From Mycobacterium terramassiliense (GTDB lineage Bacteria > Actinomycetota > Actinomycetes > Mycobacteriales > Mycobacteriaceae), in assembly GCF_900157385.1 (NCBI RefSeq), contig NZ_LT717698.1, positions 169,312 to 233,311 on the forward strand: a stretch of 64,000 bases of DNA. Reading direction: 5' to 3'. Under the pieces are notes generated by a model. The model worked only from the letters and a program-made list of their open reading frames with translations. It had not been told where the DNA came from and made no database searches. Position numbers and translations under genes: made by a program. Below are positions 8,721 to 15,891 of this stretch, piece by piece. The first letter of the stretch is position 1. Every line of letters starts with the position of its first letter.

Positions 8721-8763
8721 TACCCTGGCCCGAAGGACGGTATGGCACAGTGACTCGGTACCG

Positions 8764-9447
8764 GTGAACGTCCCCAGCATTCACGAAACCCGCCGGCAAA
8801 TGTATCGGATGCAGATCATTTCAGCCGCCGAGTACGAGTTCGCCAGGGCCGGGTTCGAAAAGACCAAGGTCGCAAACATCGCGCGCACCGCAGATGTGTC
8901 CCTAGCGACGCTGTACAAACACTTCGCCGGCAAGGACGAAATATGGGACGTCCTCAATCAGCAGCGCGTCGAAGAATTCATTTCCGCAGGACAACAAGCC
9001 ATAGCTGATTGCACTTCGCCGGTCCAACGACTCTTCGCATCGCTTCATGCGCTCGTCACCTACTTCGCCGAACATCCCAACTACTTGCGCATTCACGTCA
9101 GCGAAGGATTGAGCTGGGCCACAGGCGGCCACAATTGGGGCCGCGGCAACCAGCGCGACGCCTGGCGTACCGGCATCGACACAATGGTCGCGCTGGCGCA
9201 CGACGCAGTCGAATCCGAAGGAGTTCCCCCCATGCGGCCATCGCTGTTAGCGGGCCTCGTGGTGTCAGCGCTGCAAGTATGGTTGACCGACTGGGTCAAT
9301 AGCGAATTCGACAGGCCCGCTGACGACGTGGCACTCGAACTCACCCAGTACTTAAGGCGTTCGCTGGAATTGCCCGCAGCGGCCGCCCCCGGACCTGGAG
9401 CACGTAAAACTCCGCCCATCCCTGAGACACGCCTCCCTTCAAAATAG
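8764..9447 (+). CDS. TetR-family transcriptional regulator
   Basis: A 227-aa TetR repressor. The N-terminal HTH is canonical: IISAAEYEFARAGFEKTKVA NIARTADVSLATLYKHFAGK DE, with FAGKDEIW closing the domain. The ligand domain follows, with a proline-rich tail. The start is a GTG at 8764; an ATG 13 codons later is possible. It is the last intact gene of the accessory segment and probably regulates its neighbours. Related palindromes lie at 5975 (divergent promoter) and 9466 (just after its stop). Ligand unknown. Confidence 0.9.
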   Translation: MNVPSIHETRRQMYRMQIISAAEYEFARAGFEKTKVANIARTADVSLATLYKHFAGKDEIWDVLNQQRVEEFISAGQQAIADCTSPVQRLFASLHALVTYFAEHPNYLRIHVSEGLSWATGGHNWGRGNQRDAWRTGIDTMVALAHDAVESEGVPPMRPSLLAGLVVSALQVWLTDWVNSEFDRPADDVALELTQYLRRSLELPAAAAPGPGARKTPPIPETRLPSK

Positions 9448-9465
9448 GACCGAAAGCGTAAGTCC

Positions 9466-9481
9466 ACCAGAACGTTCTGGT
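9466..9481. promoter_or_regulatory. 16-bp perfect palindrome after tetR
   Basis: ACCAGAACGTTCTGGT lies 18 bases after the tetR stop and next to the 3' end of the TnsA remnant. It is either a stranded operator or a transcription stop stem. Confidence 0.4.
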
Positions 9482-9483
9482 TG

Positions 9484-9950
9484 CCAGCCATTCGCGTCGG
9501 TATCCCGCTAGGAACCGTACATTGGCGATGCGCACTGCTACTGGCTCATTCAACACCAGCTAACACCAGCCCAAAGATTCGACAATTTCGCCACGCACCA
9601 CGTGACCACAATCTGTCCCGCATCGTTGTCCCAGAGATAGTCTGAAATGTGACAACACTCCTGCTTATCAACGATCACGGTCAACTGACAAGGCTGCGCC
9701 ACAATGAGATTCACCGTCGGATCAAAATCAGCCAGGATAGAGTTCGCCCGCTCTAGGCGAGACTAGTAGATGACGTGGTCGCGTTCAGTCGCCGACCAAT
9801 ACGTGCCCGAGTAGTGGCGCTGGCCGAAGTACCATCGGAAGGTGCGCCAAGGCACTACCCGAAATGATGTTTCGGGCGACACTTCGCCCGCCGGCAGACA
9901 GCGTTTTTCCCCGCCGCTGGCCGGTAGGCAACGGTCGCGGAACTCAAGTC
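9484..9950 (-). pseudogene. TnsA-like Tn7-type transposase endonuclease, decayed
   Basis: The minus strand reads FRWYFGQRHYSGTYWSATER DHVIY, then a TAG (9763-9765) where a Glu is expected. It continues SRLERANSILADFDPTVNLIVAQP, an HISDYLWDNDAG segment, then a frameshift at about 9605 into VVRGEIVESLG. Further on another frame gives VRIANVRFLAGYRREWL. This succession (GQRH.sG..WS, h-ESrlE, DFDP, AQP, h-PDyl, NVRFLAGYRRDW) matches actinobacterial TnsA-like heteromeric transposase subunits as I know them. No single long frame exists, so the gene is dead. It reads inward from a plausible transposon right end at about 10155, as tnsA does in Tn7. No tnsB or tnsC is visible. Confidence 0.72.
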
Positions 9951-10098
9951 AACGCAAACTACATCTGACATGGATAAACCACGCGGTCAACCGCGAACCC
10001 AGGGTGTCACCATCGGCAGGTTTTCGCGAGGGAACGGCACCGGAAATTCGCGCTGACCCGTCTAGTGCAACTAACTACTTTCTCAACTTCGTGGCGGA

Positions 10099-10155
10099 TT
10101 CGCCAGTCATTCGCCATTCCTGTGAGAAGTTCGCCACGCAAAATGAGAACCTACA
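10099..10155. repeat. Candidate right end of a Tn7-like element
   Basis: Three copies of TTCGCCA (10099-10105, 10110-10116, 10130-10136) are followed by an outer edge ending ...GAGAACCTACA at 10155, so the inward-reading strand begins TGTAGGTTCTCATTTTGCG. Repeated TnsB-type sites next to a TG terminus, about 150-200 bases from the start of tnsA, match the layout of Tn7 right ends. The matching left end was not found. Confidence 0.4.
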
Positions 10156-10195
10156 GCGGCGGCTGCGAACCCGGTTGTTCCGGGAGCCGTAGCCG

Positions 10196-10612
10196 ATGGC
10201 CGACAAACCCAGCGTCCTGTTCGTCTGCGTCCACAACGCCGGACGCTCGCAGATGGCGGCCGGCTTGCTGCGCCACCTCGCGGGCGACCGCATCGAGATC
10301 CGTTCCGCGGGAACCGAACCCGCCGACGCGGTCAACCCCGTTGCGATCGCGGCCATGGCCGAAATCGGCATCGACATCGCGGCCGCCACCCCGACGATCT
10401 GCACGGCCGACGCGACGCGCAGCAGCGACGTCGTGATCGCCACGGGCTGCGGTGACGCCTGCCCCTATTTCCCCGGGGTGTCCTACCGCGACTGGAAATT
10501 GGCCGACCCCGCAGGCCAGCCGCTGGCCACCGTGCGGGCCATCCGCGACGACATCGCGACGCGGGTCCGCGCCTTGGTCGCCGAGCTTCTGCCCACGTCC
10601 ACCCCCTCATGA
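10196..10612 (+). CDS. arsC: Thiol-dependent arsenate reductase (low-molecular-weight phosphatase fold)
   Basis: A 138-aa cytosolic enzyme reducing arsenate to arsenite. The active loop is C11-VHNAG-R17, preceded by SVLFV. A downstream ATGCGDACPYFPG segment with two Cys and the following YRDWKLADPAGQ are typical of the actinobacterial mycothiol/mycoredoxin-linked ArsC group. The ATG at 10196 overlaps the preceding sequence CCGATGG. cadI follows after 22 bases. The efflux pump and repressor expected upstream are missing: only a possible C-terminal stub (RRLRTRLFREP, stop at 10190-10192) of an Acr3-like pump may remain. The promoter of this pair is therefore unclear. Confidence 0.9.
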   Translation: MADKPSVLFVCVHNAGRSQMAAGLLRHLAGDRIEIRSAGTEPADAVNPVAIAAMAEIGIDIAAATPTICTADATRSSDVVIATGCGDACPYFPGVSYRDWKLADPAGQPLATVRAIRDDIATRVRALVAELLPTSTPS

Positions 10613-10634
10613 TCACCCGGAGAAAGGAATCAAC

Positions 10635-11051
10635 ATGTTCCGCGTGCAGCTAGCCCTCAACGTCGACGATCTCGGCGAGGCGATCGCGTTTTACTCCAAG
10701 CTGTTCGACACCGAACCCGCCAAGGTCAAGCCCGGCTACGCCAACTTCGCCATCGCCGAACCGCCGCTCAAGCTGGTGCTGTTCGAGAACCCGGGCCACG
10801 GCGGCACGCTGAACCACCTCGGCGTCGAGGTGTCCTCCGCGGACGACGTGCACGCCGAAATCGGCCGTCTCGGCGCCCACGGGATCTTCACCGATGAAGA
10901 GATGAACACCACCTGCTGCTTCGCCGCCCAGGACAAGGTGTGGGTCACCGCCCCCGGCGGCGAACGCTGGGAGGTCTACACCGTCCTGGCCGACTCCGAC
11001 ACCTTCGGGGCCGCCGGCGGCGACGCCGAAGAGGCCTGCTGCCAGGCGTAG
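10635..11051 (+). CDS. cadI: CadI/ArsI-family metalloprotein (glyoxalase/VOC fold)
   Basis: A 138-aa VOC-fold protein of the heavy-metal-inducible CadI/ArsI family; ArsI members cleave the C-As bond of organoarsenicals. It begins MFRVQLALNVDDLGEAIAFY SKLF with the conserved TEPAKVKPGYANFAI and LVLFENPGHGGTLNHLGVEV. It contains NTTCC (vicinal thiol pair) and ends EEACCQA with a second Cys pair, likely metalloid ligands. ATG start at 10635 after GAAAGGAAT. It is paired with arsC, as in many mycobacterial ars operons. Confidence 0.9.
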   Translation: MFRVQLALNVDDLGEAIAFYSKLFDTEPAKVKPGYANFAIAEPPLKLVLFENPGHGGTLNHLGVEVSSADDVHAEIGRLGAHGIFTDEEMNTTCCFAAQDKVWVTAPGGERWEVYTVLADSDTFGAAGGDAEEACCQA

Positions 11052-11098
11052 GCGCCCCGCGGCGATTCCCGGCCGGCCCGAAGGGGAAGACTGAGCGG

Positions 11099-11596
11099 AT
11101 GGCCGAACCCGGAACGGAAGCATTCGAAAAGCTGGTGGCGCTGTTGAACTATCCGATGTTCGTGGTGACCACGCAGGCCGACGGCGTCGACGCCGGCTGC
11201 CTGGTCGGTTTCGCCAGCCAAACCAGCATCAATCCGCCGCGTTTCCTGGTCGGCATTTCCAAGAAAAACCACACGTTCCGGGTGGCCGCCGGGGCCAGCC
11301 ACCTGGCCGTGCACGTGTTCGACCACGAGCACATCGGCGTCGCGGAATTCTTCGGCAGCCAGACCGGCGACGAGGTCAACAAGTTCGAGCGGTGCTCGTG
11401 GCATCGCGGGCCGGCGCAGCTGCCCATCCTCGACGACGCGGCCGCCTGGTTCGCCGGCAAGATCCTGGATCGGTTCTCCCTGGGCGACCACGTCGGGCAC
11501 CTGCTGGAACCGGTCGACGGTCGCCCGCCGCAGGAACTGGAGGAATGGGTGTCATTCGGCGACGTGCGCCACCTGGAACCCGGCCACGAGGCCTGA
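11099..11596 (+). CDS. Flavin-reductase-like FMN-binding protein
   Basis: A 165-aa protein of the flavin reductase-like split-barrel family: an N-terminal LNYPMFVVTTQADGVDAGCL strand pair, then VGFASQTSINPPRFLVGISKKNHTF, the FMN-contact region of this family, and HLAVHVFDHEH. It ends in an acidic tail. Start ATG 11099 after AGGGGAAGA. It overlaps tightly with the RibD-like gene (stop, one base, then GTG), so the two are translationally linked. It may supply or use reduced flavin in the cytosol; substrate unknown. Confidence 0.85.
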   Translation: MAEPGTEAFEKLVALLNYPMFVVTTQADGVDAGCLVGFASQTSINPPRFLVGISKKNHTFRVAAGASHLAVHVFDHEHIGVAEFFGSQTGDEVNKFERCSWHRGPAQLPILDDAAAWFAGKILDRFSLGDHVGHLLEPVDGRPPQELEEWVSFGDVRHLEPGHEA

Positions 11597-11597
11597 C

Positions 11598-12314
11598 GTG
11601 ACCGACTCTCCTCGGGTGGGCGCCGTCGGCGACATCACCGAATTGGCGTCGTTCTACGCCGATCCCCCGGACGGGGTGCGCGCCAACATGATCTTTTCCG
11701 CCGACGGCGCCGCCGCCTTCGGTGGCCGCGCCGGACCGCTGTCGTGTCCCACCGATCAGCACCTGCTGCGGATCCTGCGCGGCTTCGCCGACGTGGTCCT
11801 GGTCGGCGCCGGCACCGCGCGCGCCGAGAACTATGGCCCGGTGCGGCTCACCGATGCGCAACGGGAAAACCGGCACGCCGAAGGGCGGCCCGCGCCGCCC
11901 CCGATCGCCGTGGTCAGCCGAAGCGGTGAACTGCCGGCCAGGCTGTTCAGCGACCCGGACCAGCCGCCGATCCTGGTGACCTGCGCACGCTCGCCCGCGC
12001 GGCACGCAGTCGGCGACGGCGCGCGGCCGCCGGCCATGGTGGCCGGCGACGACTCCGTCGACGTCAGCCGTGCCGTCGAGCTGCTGCGCGAGCACGGCAT
12101 GCGCCGCATCCTGTGCGAGGGCGGGCCCACTCTGCTCGATGAGCTGGTCGACGCCGACGCCATCGCCGAGATCTGCGTGACCCTGGCGCCCAAGCTGGCC
12201 GGGGGCCAGCCCGTGGGCCTGCGACGGCCCGCGCAGCTGTCGGTGCCGGCGGCGATGCGGCTCGAGCACGCACTGGCCTACGACGACTACCTGTTTCTGA
12301 AATATCGCCGCTGA
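11598..12314 (+). CDS. RibD C-terminal/dihydrofolate-reductase-like oxidoreductase
   Basis: A 238-aa NADPH-dependent reductase of the RibD_C family. It has the RANMIFSADGAAAF start of the fold, the SCPTDQHLLRILRGFADVVLVGAGTARAE motif, and CEGGPTLLDELVDADAIAEICVTLAPKL near the C-terminus. It resembles Mtb Rv2671, a RibD homologue able to replace DHFR in folate metabolism (known for that family; not shown here). Start GTG 11598, directly after the flavin-reductase-like gene. The pair may form one redox unit. Confidence 0.87.
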   Translation: MTDSPRVGAVGDITELASFYADPPDGVRANMIFSADGAAAFGGRAGPLSCPTDQHLLRILRGFADVVLVGAGTARAENYGPVRLTDAQRENRHAEGRPAPPPIAVVSRSGELPARLFSDPDQPPILVTCARSPARHAVGDGARPPAMVAGDDSVDVSRAVELLREHGMRRILCEGGPTLLDELVDADAIAEICVTLAPKLAGGQPVGLRRPAQLSVPAAMRLEHALAYDDYLFLKYRR

Positions 12315-12318
12315 TCGG

Positions 12319-12804
12319 TCAGCCGCGGGGATAGCCCCGGCGGACCGTCCGGTCCAGAATGCCCAGAGTCGCCCGCAAGGCGCCCTCGGACAGGACCGGG
12401 AAAATTCCGGCGTCCCGCCACTTCGCGTCGATGTTCGACCAGTCGTAGAACGAGGTGACCACGGTGGACGCGCCGTCCTCGGCCGGTTCGAGCAGATAAC
12501 CGTAGACATGGCCGATCTGCGGGCGGATCTGGCCGAGAACCGTCCACGAGATCAGCCGATCCTGCTCGAAGTCTTCGATGCTGACCGTGACGTCGTATTT
12601 GCCGAGCTGCGGGAAGTCGTTGAGTGCCTCGCGGTCCATGTGAACCACGAAACTGTCCCCGGCGGCCGTGACGGAGTCGCCGTCGGCGTCCTGGAGCATC
12701 CCCGAGGAATCGATCGAGACGTGGCCCTGCGGATCGCACAGCACCGCGAAGATGTCGGCCGCGGGGGCCGGGATAGTGCGACTGGTCTCGATGCGTTCGG
12801 TCAT
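12319..12804 (-). CDS. SRPBCC (START-like) family protein
   Basis: A 161-aa soluble protein of the SRPBCC ligand-binding fold. It starts MTERIETSRTIPAPAADIFAVLCDPQGHV, the usual first strand and helix. SFVVHMDREALNDFPQLGKYDVTV and ISWTVLGQIRPQIGHVYGYLLEP form the central strands, and a C-terminal helix follows. The ATG at 12804 is chosen because it matches the family start; an upstream extension to 13125 reads as non-coding. It is convergent with the RibD-like gene, 4 bases apart. Ligand unknown. Confidence 0.83.
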   Translation of the reverse strand: MTERIETSRTIPAPAADIFAVLCDPQGHVSIDSSGMLQDADGDSVTAAGDSFVVHMDREALNDFPQLGKYDVTVSIEDFEQDRLISWTVLGQIRPQIGHVYGYLLEPAEDGASTVVTSFYDWSNIDAKWRDAGIFPVLSEGALRATLGILDRTVRRGYPRG

Positions 12805-13042
12805 GAGTCCTCGCAGCCGGCGGAGATAGCCATAAATTGGGTCCCGGGTAACTCTACGTCGCCTGGCGCGATCGAGGGCAGTGCCGCCGCGATTGCTGGA
12901 CGGCCGCTCGGCATGCAGCGGGTCCCGCGGGTTCCTATGATGAAAGCTTGGGTTATTTCCATCGATTTGCCTGCGCGACACTGCCTTCAGTCCATCGTCG
13001 TCCAACCACTCGCGGGCACCGGAGAGGAGGACCGCCGGCCAC

Positions 13043-13384
13043 GTGAGCGATGCAAACGGCGAGGACGAATACCGCAATCTGGCGGTGAACCGATTGCGGC
13101 CGGGCGAGCTGCACTGGGCGCTCAACCACGATTCGGTGCACGGGATCGCCTACGCCTTCCGCAACCCCGTGGCCGTCGCCGAATCCCTTGACGACCCGCA
13201 AGACGATCGAAAGACCTACCTGATCCGGGTCAGGCGCGACGACTTGGCCAACGCGCTGGGAAAGATCAACGACTGGATCGTCAAAAATCCCGGTCCGGCG
13301 GGGATGCAGGCCTACGGCTTCGTCCGGGCGCTGTCCCGCGAGGGCCTCAGCGAACGCAAAGCCGGCGACGAGGAATGCCGCTGA
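13043..13384 (+). CDS. Conserved small actinobacterial protein
   Basis: A 113-aa soluble protein starting at the GTG at 13043 after GGAGAGGAGG. Sequence features: a middle segment NHDSVHGIAYAFRNPVAVAES, then TYLIRVRRDDLANALGKIND WIVKNPGP. It ends in a charged tail. No domain is recognised and no enzyme motif is visible. It stands alone between the divergent SRPBCC gene and the PknE-like kinase. Confidence 0.65.
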   Translation: MSDANGEDEYRNLAVNRLRPGELHWALNHDSVHGIAYAFRNPVAVAESLDDPQDDRKTYLIRVRRDDLANALGKINDWIVKNPGPAGMQAYGFVRALSREGLSERKAGDEECR

Positions 13385-13545
13385 GCCGCTGCCCACGCCG
13401 TCCGGCCCGCAATCGCCACGGCCAGCAAAGTCGCAATGAGCTGGCTTTCTCGTTATTCACCGTGCCCGGACGCTGCCGAAGCCATTAGCCTTATGCCTGG
13501 CAGGCATGCTCGTAGGTGATTGCGGCCCCGGGTGAGGAGTCGGCG

Positions 13546-15375
13546 ATGGGTGACACGACCGCGGATTCGCGGGAGGGTTCGCAGTTCGGGCCGTATCGGC
13601 TGCGGCGGCTGGTGGGCCGCGGCGGCATGGGTGACGTCTACGAGGCCGAGGACACGGTGCGCGAACGCATCGTGGCGCTCAAGCTCATGTCGCAGACGCT
13701 CTCCAGCGATCCGGTCTTCCGCTCGCGCATGCAGCGCGAGGCCCGCACCGCGGGGCGGCTGCAGGAACCCCACGTCGTGCCGATTCACGACTTCGGTGAG
13801 ATCGACGGCCAGCTGTACGTGGACATGCGCCTGATCGACGGCAAGAACCTGGCCACCACGCTGAGCCGGTTCGGGCCGCTGGCGCCGCCGCGCGCGGTGG
13901 CCATCGTGCGCCAGATCGGCTCGGCGCTCGACGCCGCACACGCGGCCGGGGTGATGCATCGCGACGTGAAACCGGAGAACATCCTCGTCAGCTCCGACGA
14001 TTTCGCCTATCTGGTCGACTTCGGGATCGCCAGCGCCACGTCGGACGAAAAGCTGACGCAGTTCGGCACCACAGTGGGCACGGTCAAATACATGGCGCCG
14101 GAGCGGTTCAGCGACAGCGAAGTGACCTATCGCGCCGACATCTACGCCCTGGCCTGCGTGCTCTACGAGTGCCTCACCGGGACCCCGCCGTACACCGGCG
14201 ACACCATCAGCGTGATGGGGGCCCACCTCAACCAGGCGATCCCGCGGCCCAGCGTCGCGCGGCCGAGCATCCCGGTGGCCTTCGACGCCGTGATCGCCCG
14301 TGGCATGGCCAAGGACCCAGCGGCGCGGTATGCGACCTGCGGTGACATGTCGTCGGCCGCCTACGCCGCGCTGGCCACACCCGATCAGGACCGGGCCACC
14401 GACATCCTGGAGCGCAGCCAGGTGGCCAAGCTGCCCGCGGCGTTCGCCGGCCAGCAGCCCAGCGGCTTCGCGTCGGTGCCGCCGGCGATGGCCGGCCACG
14501 CCCCGCCCCACGGCCCGGCGTGGCCCGCGACCCCGGCAACCGGCTCACCGGTCATCGGCGGTGGACCGGTGCCACAGCCGACGGGATGGCCGGGGACTCC
14601 GCCGTGGGGCACGGGCGATCTGGGGAGCACCGGCGCTCCGCCGTGGGCGCAGCCGCCCCGGGGCGGCCGTAAACCGTGGCTGTGGGTGGGCGCCGCCGTC
14701 GCCGTGGTGGTGGCCGTCGTCGGCGTACTGGCCCTGGTTGCCGCTCATCCGTGGCAGTCGTCGTCCTCCCGGCCCACGTCCAGCGCGACGTCGGCGCCGC
14801 CCCCGCCCGACGCGGTCGAGTTGAAAGTGCTCGACGACGGTGTGTCCATCGGCAGCGGGGCGGCACCGACGACGATCGATATCTTCAACGAGCCCATCTG
14901 CCCGCCGTGCGGCAGCTTCATCCGGTCGAACGCGAGCGACATCGAAAGCGCGGTGAACAACAAGAAGCTGGCGGTGCGCTATCACCTGCTCAACTTCCTC
15001 GACGACAAATCGCACAGCAAGAATTACTCGACTCGCGCCGTCGCTGCCACGTATTGCGTTGCGGCACAAAACGATCCGAAGCTCTACAGCGATTTCTACT
15101 CTGGCCTGTTCGCCAGCACCTTCCAGCCCGCGGAGAACGCCCCCGAGGATCGCACCGACGGCGAATTGGCCCAGTTGGCCAAGACCGTCGGCGTCGATGC
15201 CAGCGTGATCGACTGCATCAAAGCCGGTGACGACGTCGCCACCGCCAAAGCCAAAGCGGCGGCCGGGGATGCGACGTTGAGCGGGCTCAACGCCACCGGC
15301 ACGCCGTTCGTGTGGGACGGCACCAAATCGGTGAACTACCAGGATCCAACCTGGCTCACCAAACTGCTCGGATAG
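13546..15375 (+). CDS. PknE-like receptor Ser/Thr kinase with extracytoplasmic DsbA-like domain
   Basis: A 609-aa transmembrane kinase. The cytosolic kinase domain spans residues about 20-290 (GRGGMG loop; VALKLM Lys; catalytic MHRDVKPEN; DFG in LVDFGIAS; YMAPER). A Pro/Gly-rich juxtamembrane linker follows, then one membrane helix at about 379-402 (LWVGAAVAVVVAVVGVLAL). The outer domain has a thioredoxin/DsbA-type CPPC pair (C452-C455, in NEPICPPCGSF) and a later cis-Pro-like GTPFVW. This is the architecture of Mtb PknE, whose sensor is thioredoxin-like. ATG 13546 follows GAGGAG. The neighbouring small membrane protein and PknF-like kinase also match the Mtb pknE-pknF region. Confidence 0.93.
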   Translation: MGDTTADSREGSQFGPYRLRRLVGRGGMGDVYEAEDTVRERIVALKLMSQTLSSDPVFRSRMQREARTAGRLQEPHVVPIHDFGEIDGQLYVDMRLIDGKNLATTLSRFGPLAPPRAVAIVRQIGSALDAAHAAGVMHRDVKPENILVSSDDFAYLVDFGIASATSDEKLTQFGTTVGTVKYMAPERFSDSEVTYRADIYALACVLYECLTGTPPYTGDTISVMGAHLNQAIPRPSVARPSIPVAFDAVIARGMAKDPAARYATCGDMSSAAYAALATPDQDRATDILERSQVAKLPAAFAGQQPSGFASVPPAMAGHAPPHGPAWPATPATGSPVIGGGPVPQPTGWPGTPPWGTGDLGSTGAPPWAQPPRGGRKPWLWVGAAVAVVVAVVGVLALVAAHPWQSSSSRPTSSATSAPPPPDAVELKVLDDGVSIGSGAAPTTIDIFNEPICPPCGSFIRSNASDIESAVNNKKLAVRYHLLNFLDDKSHSKNYSTRAVAATYCVAAQNDPKLYSDFYSGLFASTFQPAENAPEDRTDGELAQLAKTVGVDASVIDCIKAGDDVATAKAKAAAGDATLSGLNATGTPFVWDGTKSVNYQDPTWLTKLLG

Positions 15376-15426
15376 GCCGCCGACGGCGCTTGCCGCGGTG
15401 GGTGATTCGGCCCCGGCCGTGCCGTG

Positions 15427-15813
15427 CTAGGGGCGCGGTGTCGGAGGCGTTGGCGCCGAGGGCGTTTGCGGCGGCGGCATCATGCCGCCCGGGCCCATCA
15501 TCCCGCCCGGCCCCATCATGGGGCCCATACCACCCGGTCCCATCATGGGGCCCATACCGCCGGGTCCCATCATGGGGCAGCCGCCGGAGTGGCCGCCGTA
15601 ATACCCGCGGTACCAGCCATAGTGGCTGCCCGCGGACCAGCCCAACAGCAGCCCCCAGAACAGGATCACCGAGACGACGAAGAGCGTCCCGGCAACGATC
15701 ACCACCCACGCCGCGGCTTGGCCCAACCGGCTGGATCCGCCATACCGGTTGTCGTACCGGGGTGGGCCGGCCACGGTGGCCGGGTCGACCGTGGATTCGG
15801 GTGTTTCCGTCAT
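15427..15813 (-). CDS. Small membrane protein with Met/Gly/Pro repeats
   Basis: A 128-aa protein starting at the ATG at 15813 (MTETPESTVDPATV). It has a cytosolic N-terminus, one membrane helix (AAAWVVIVAGTLFVVSVILF), then a Tyr/Gly stretch (SHYGWYRGYYGGHSGG) and a tail of repeated MMGPGGMGP units ending in Pro-rich sequence. The repeats come from a 27-bp DNA repeat. Position and topology match the membrane protein beside pknE in M. tuberculosis (Rv1744c). Met-rich tails can bind Cu(I), but this is only suggested by composition. Confidence 0.8.
   Translation of the reverse strand: MTETPESTVDPATVAGPPRYDNRYGGSSRLGQAAAWVVIVAGTLFVVSVILFWGLLLGWSAGSHYGWYRGYYGGHSGGCPMMGPGGMGPMMGPGGMGPMMGPGGMMGPGGMMPPPQTPSAPTPPTPRP
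15514..15580. repeat. 27-bp in-frame tandem repeat
   Basis: Units begin at 15514, 15541 and 15568 (CATCATGGGGCCCATACC... with two differences between the first two; the third is partial). They encode the MMGPGGMGP repeats of the small membrane protein. Copy-number variation between strains is likely. Confidence 0.85.
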
Positions 15814-15891
15814 GCCTAGAAGGATCGCACACACATACCCACGGGGGGTAGGGACCATTGGCCCTAGCTTGTGGGCCGCCCGGGACGGCGG

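Noticed and set aside
9842..10192. 116-codon plus-strand frame before arsC
   Set aside because: It lies across the TnsA remnant and transposon end. Only its last about 11 codons might be a native Acr3-type stub.
15481..15594. CRISPR or regulatory repeat
   Set aside because: The 27-bp repeats are in frame and code for a Met/Gly/Pro tail of a membrane protein.
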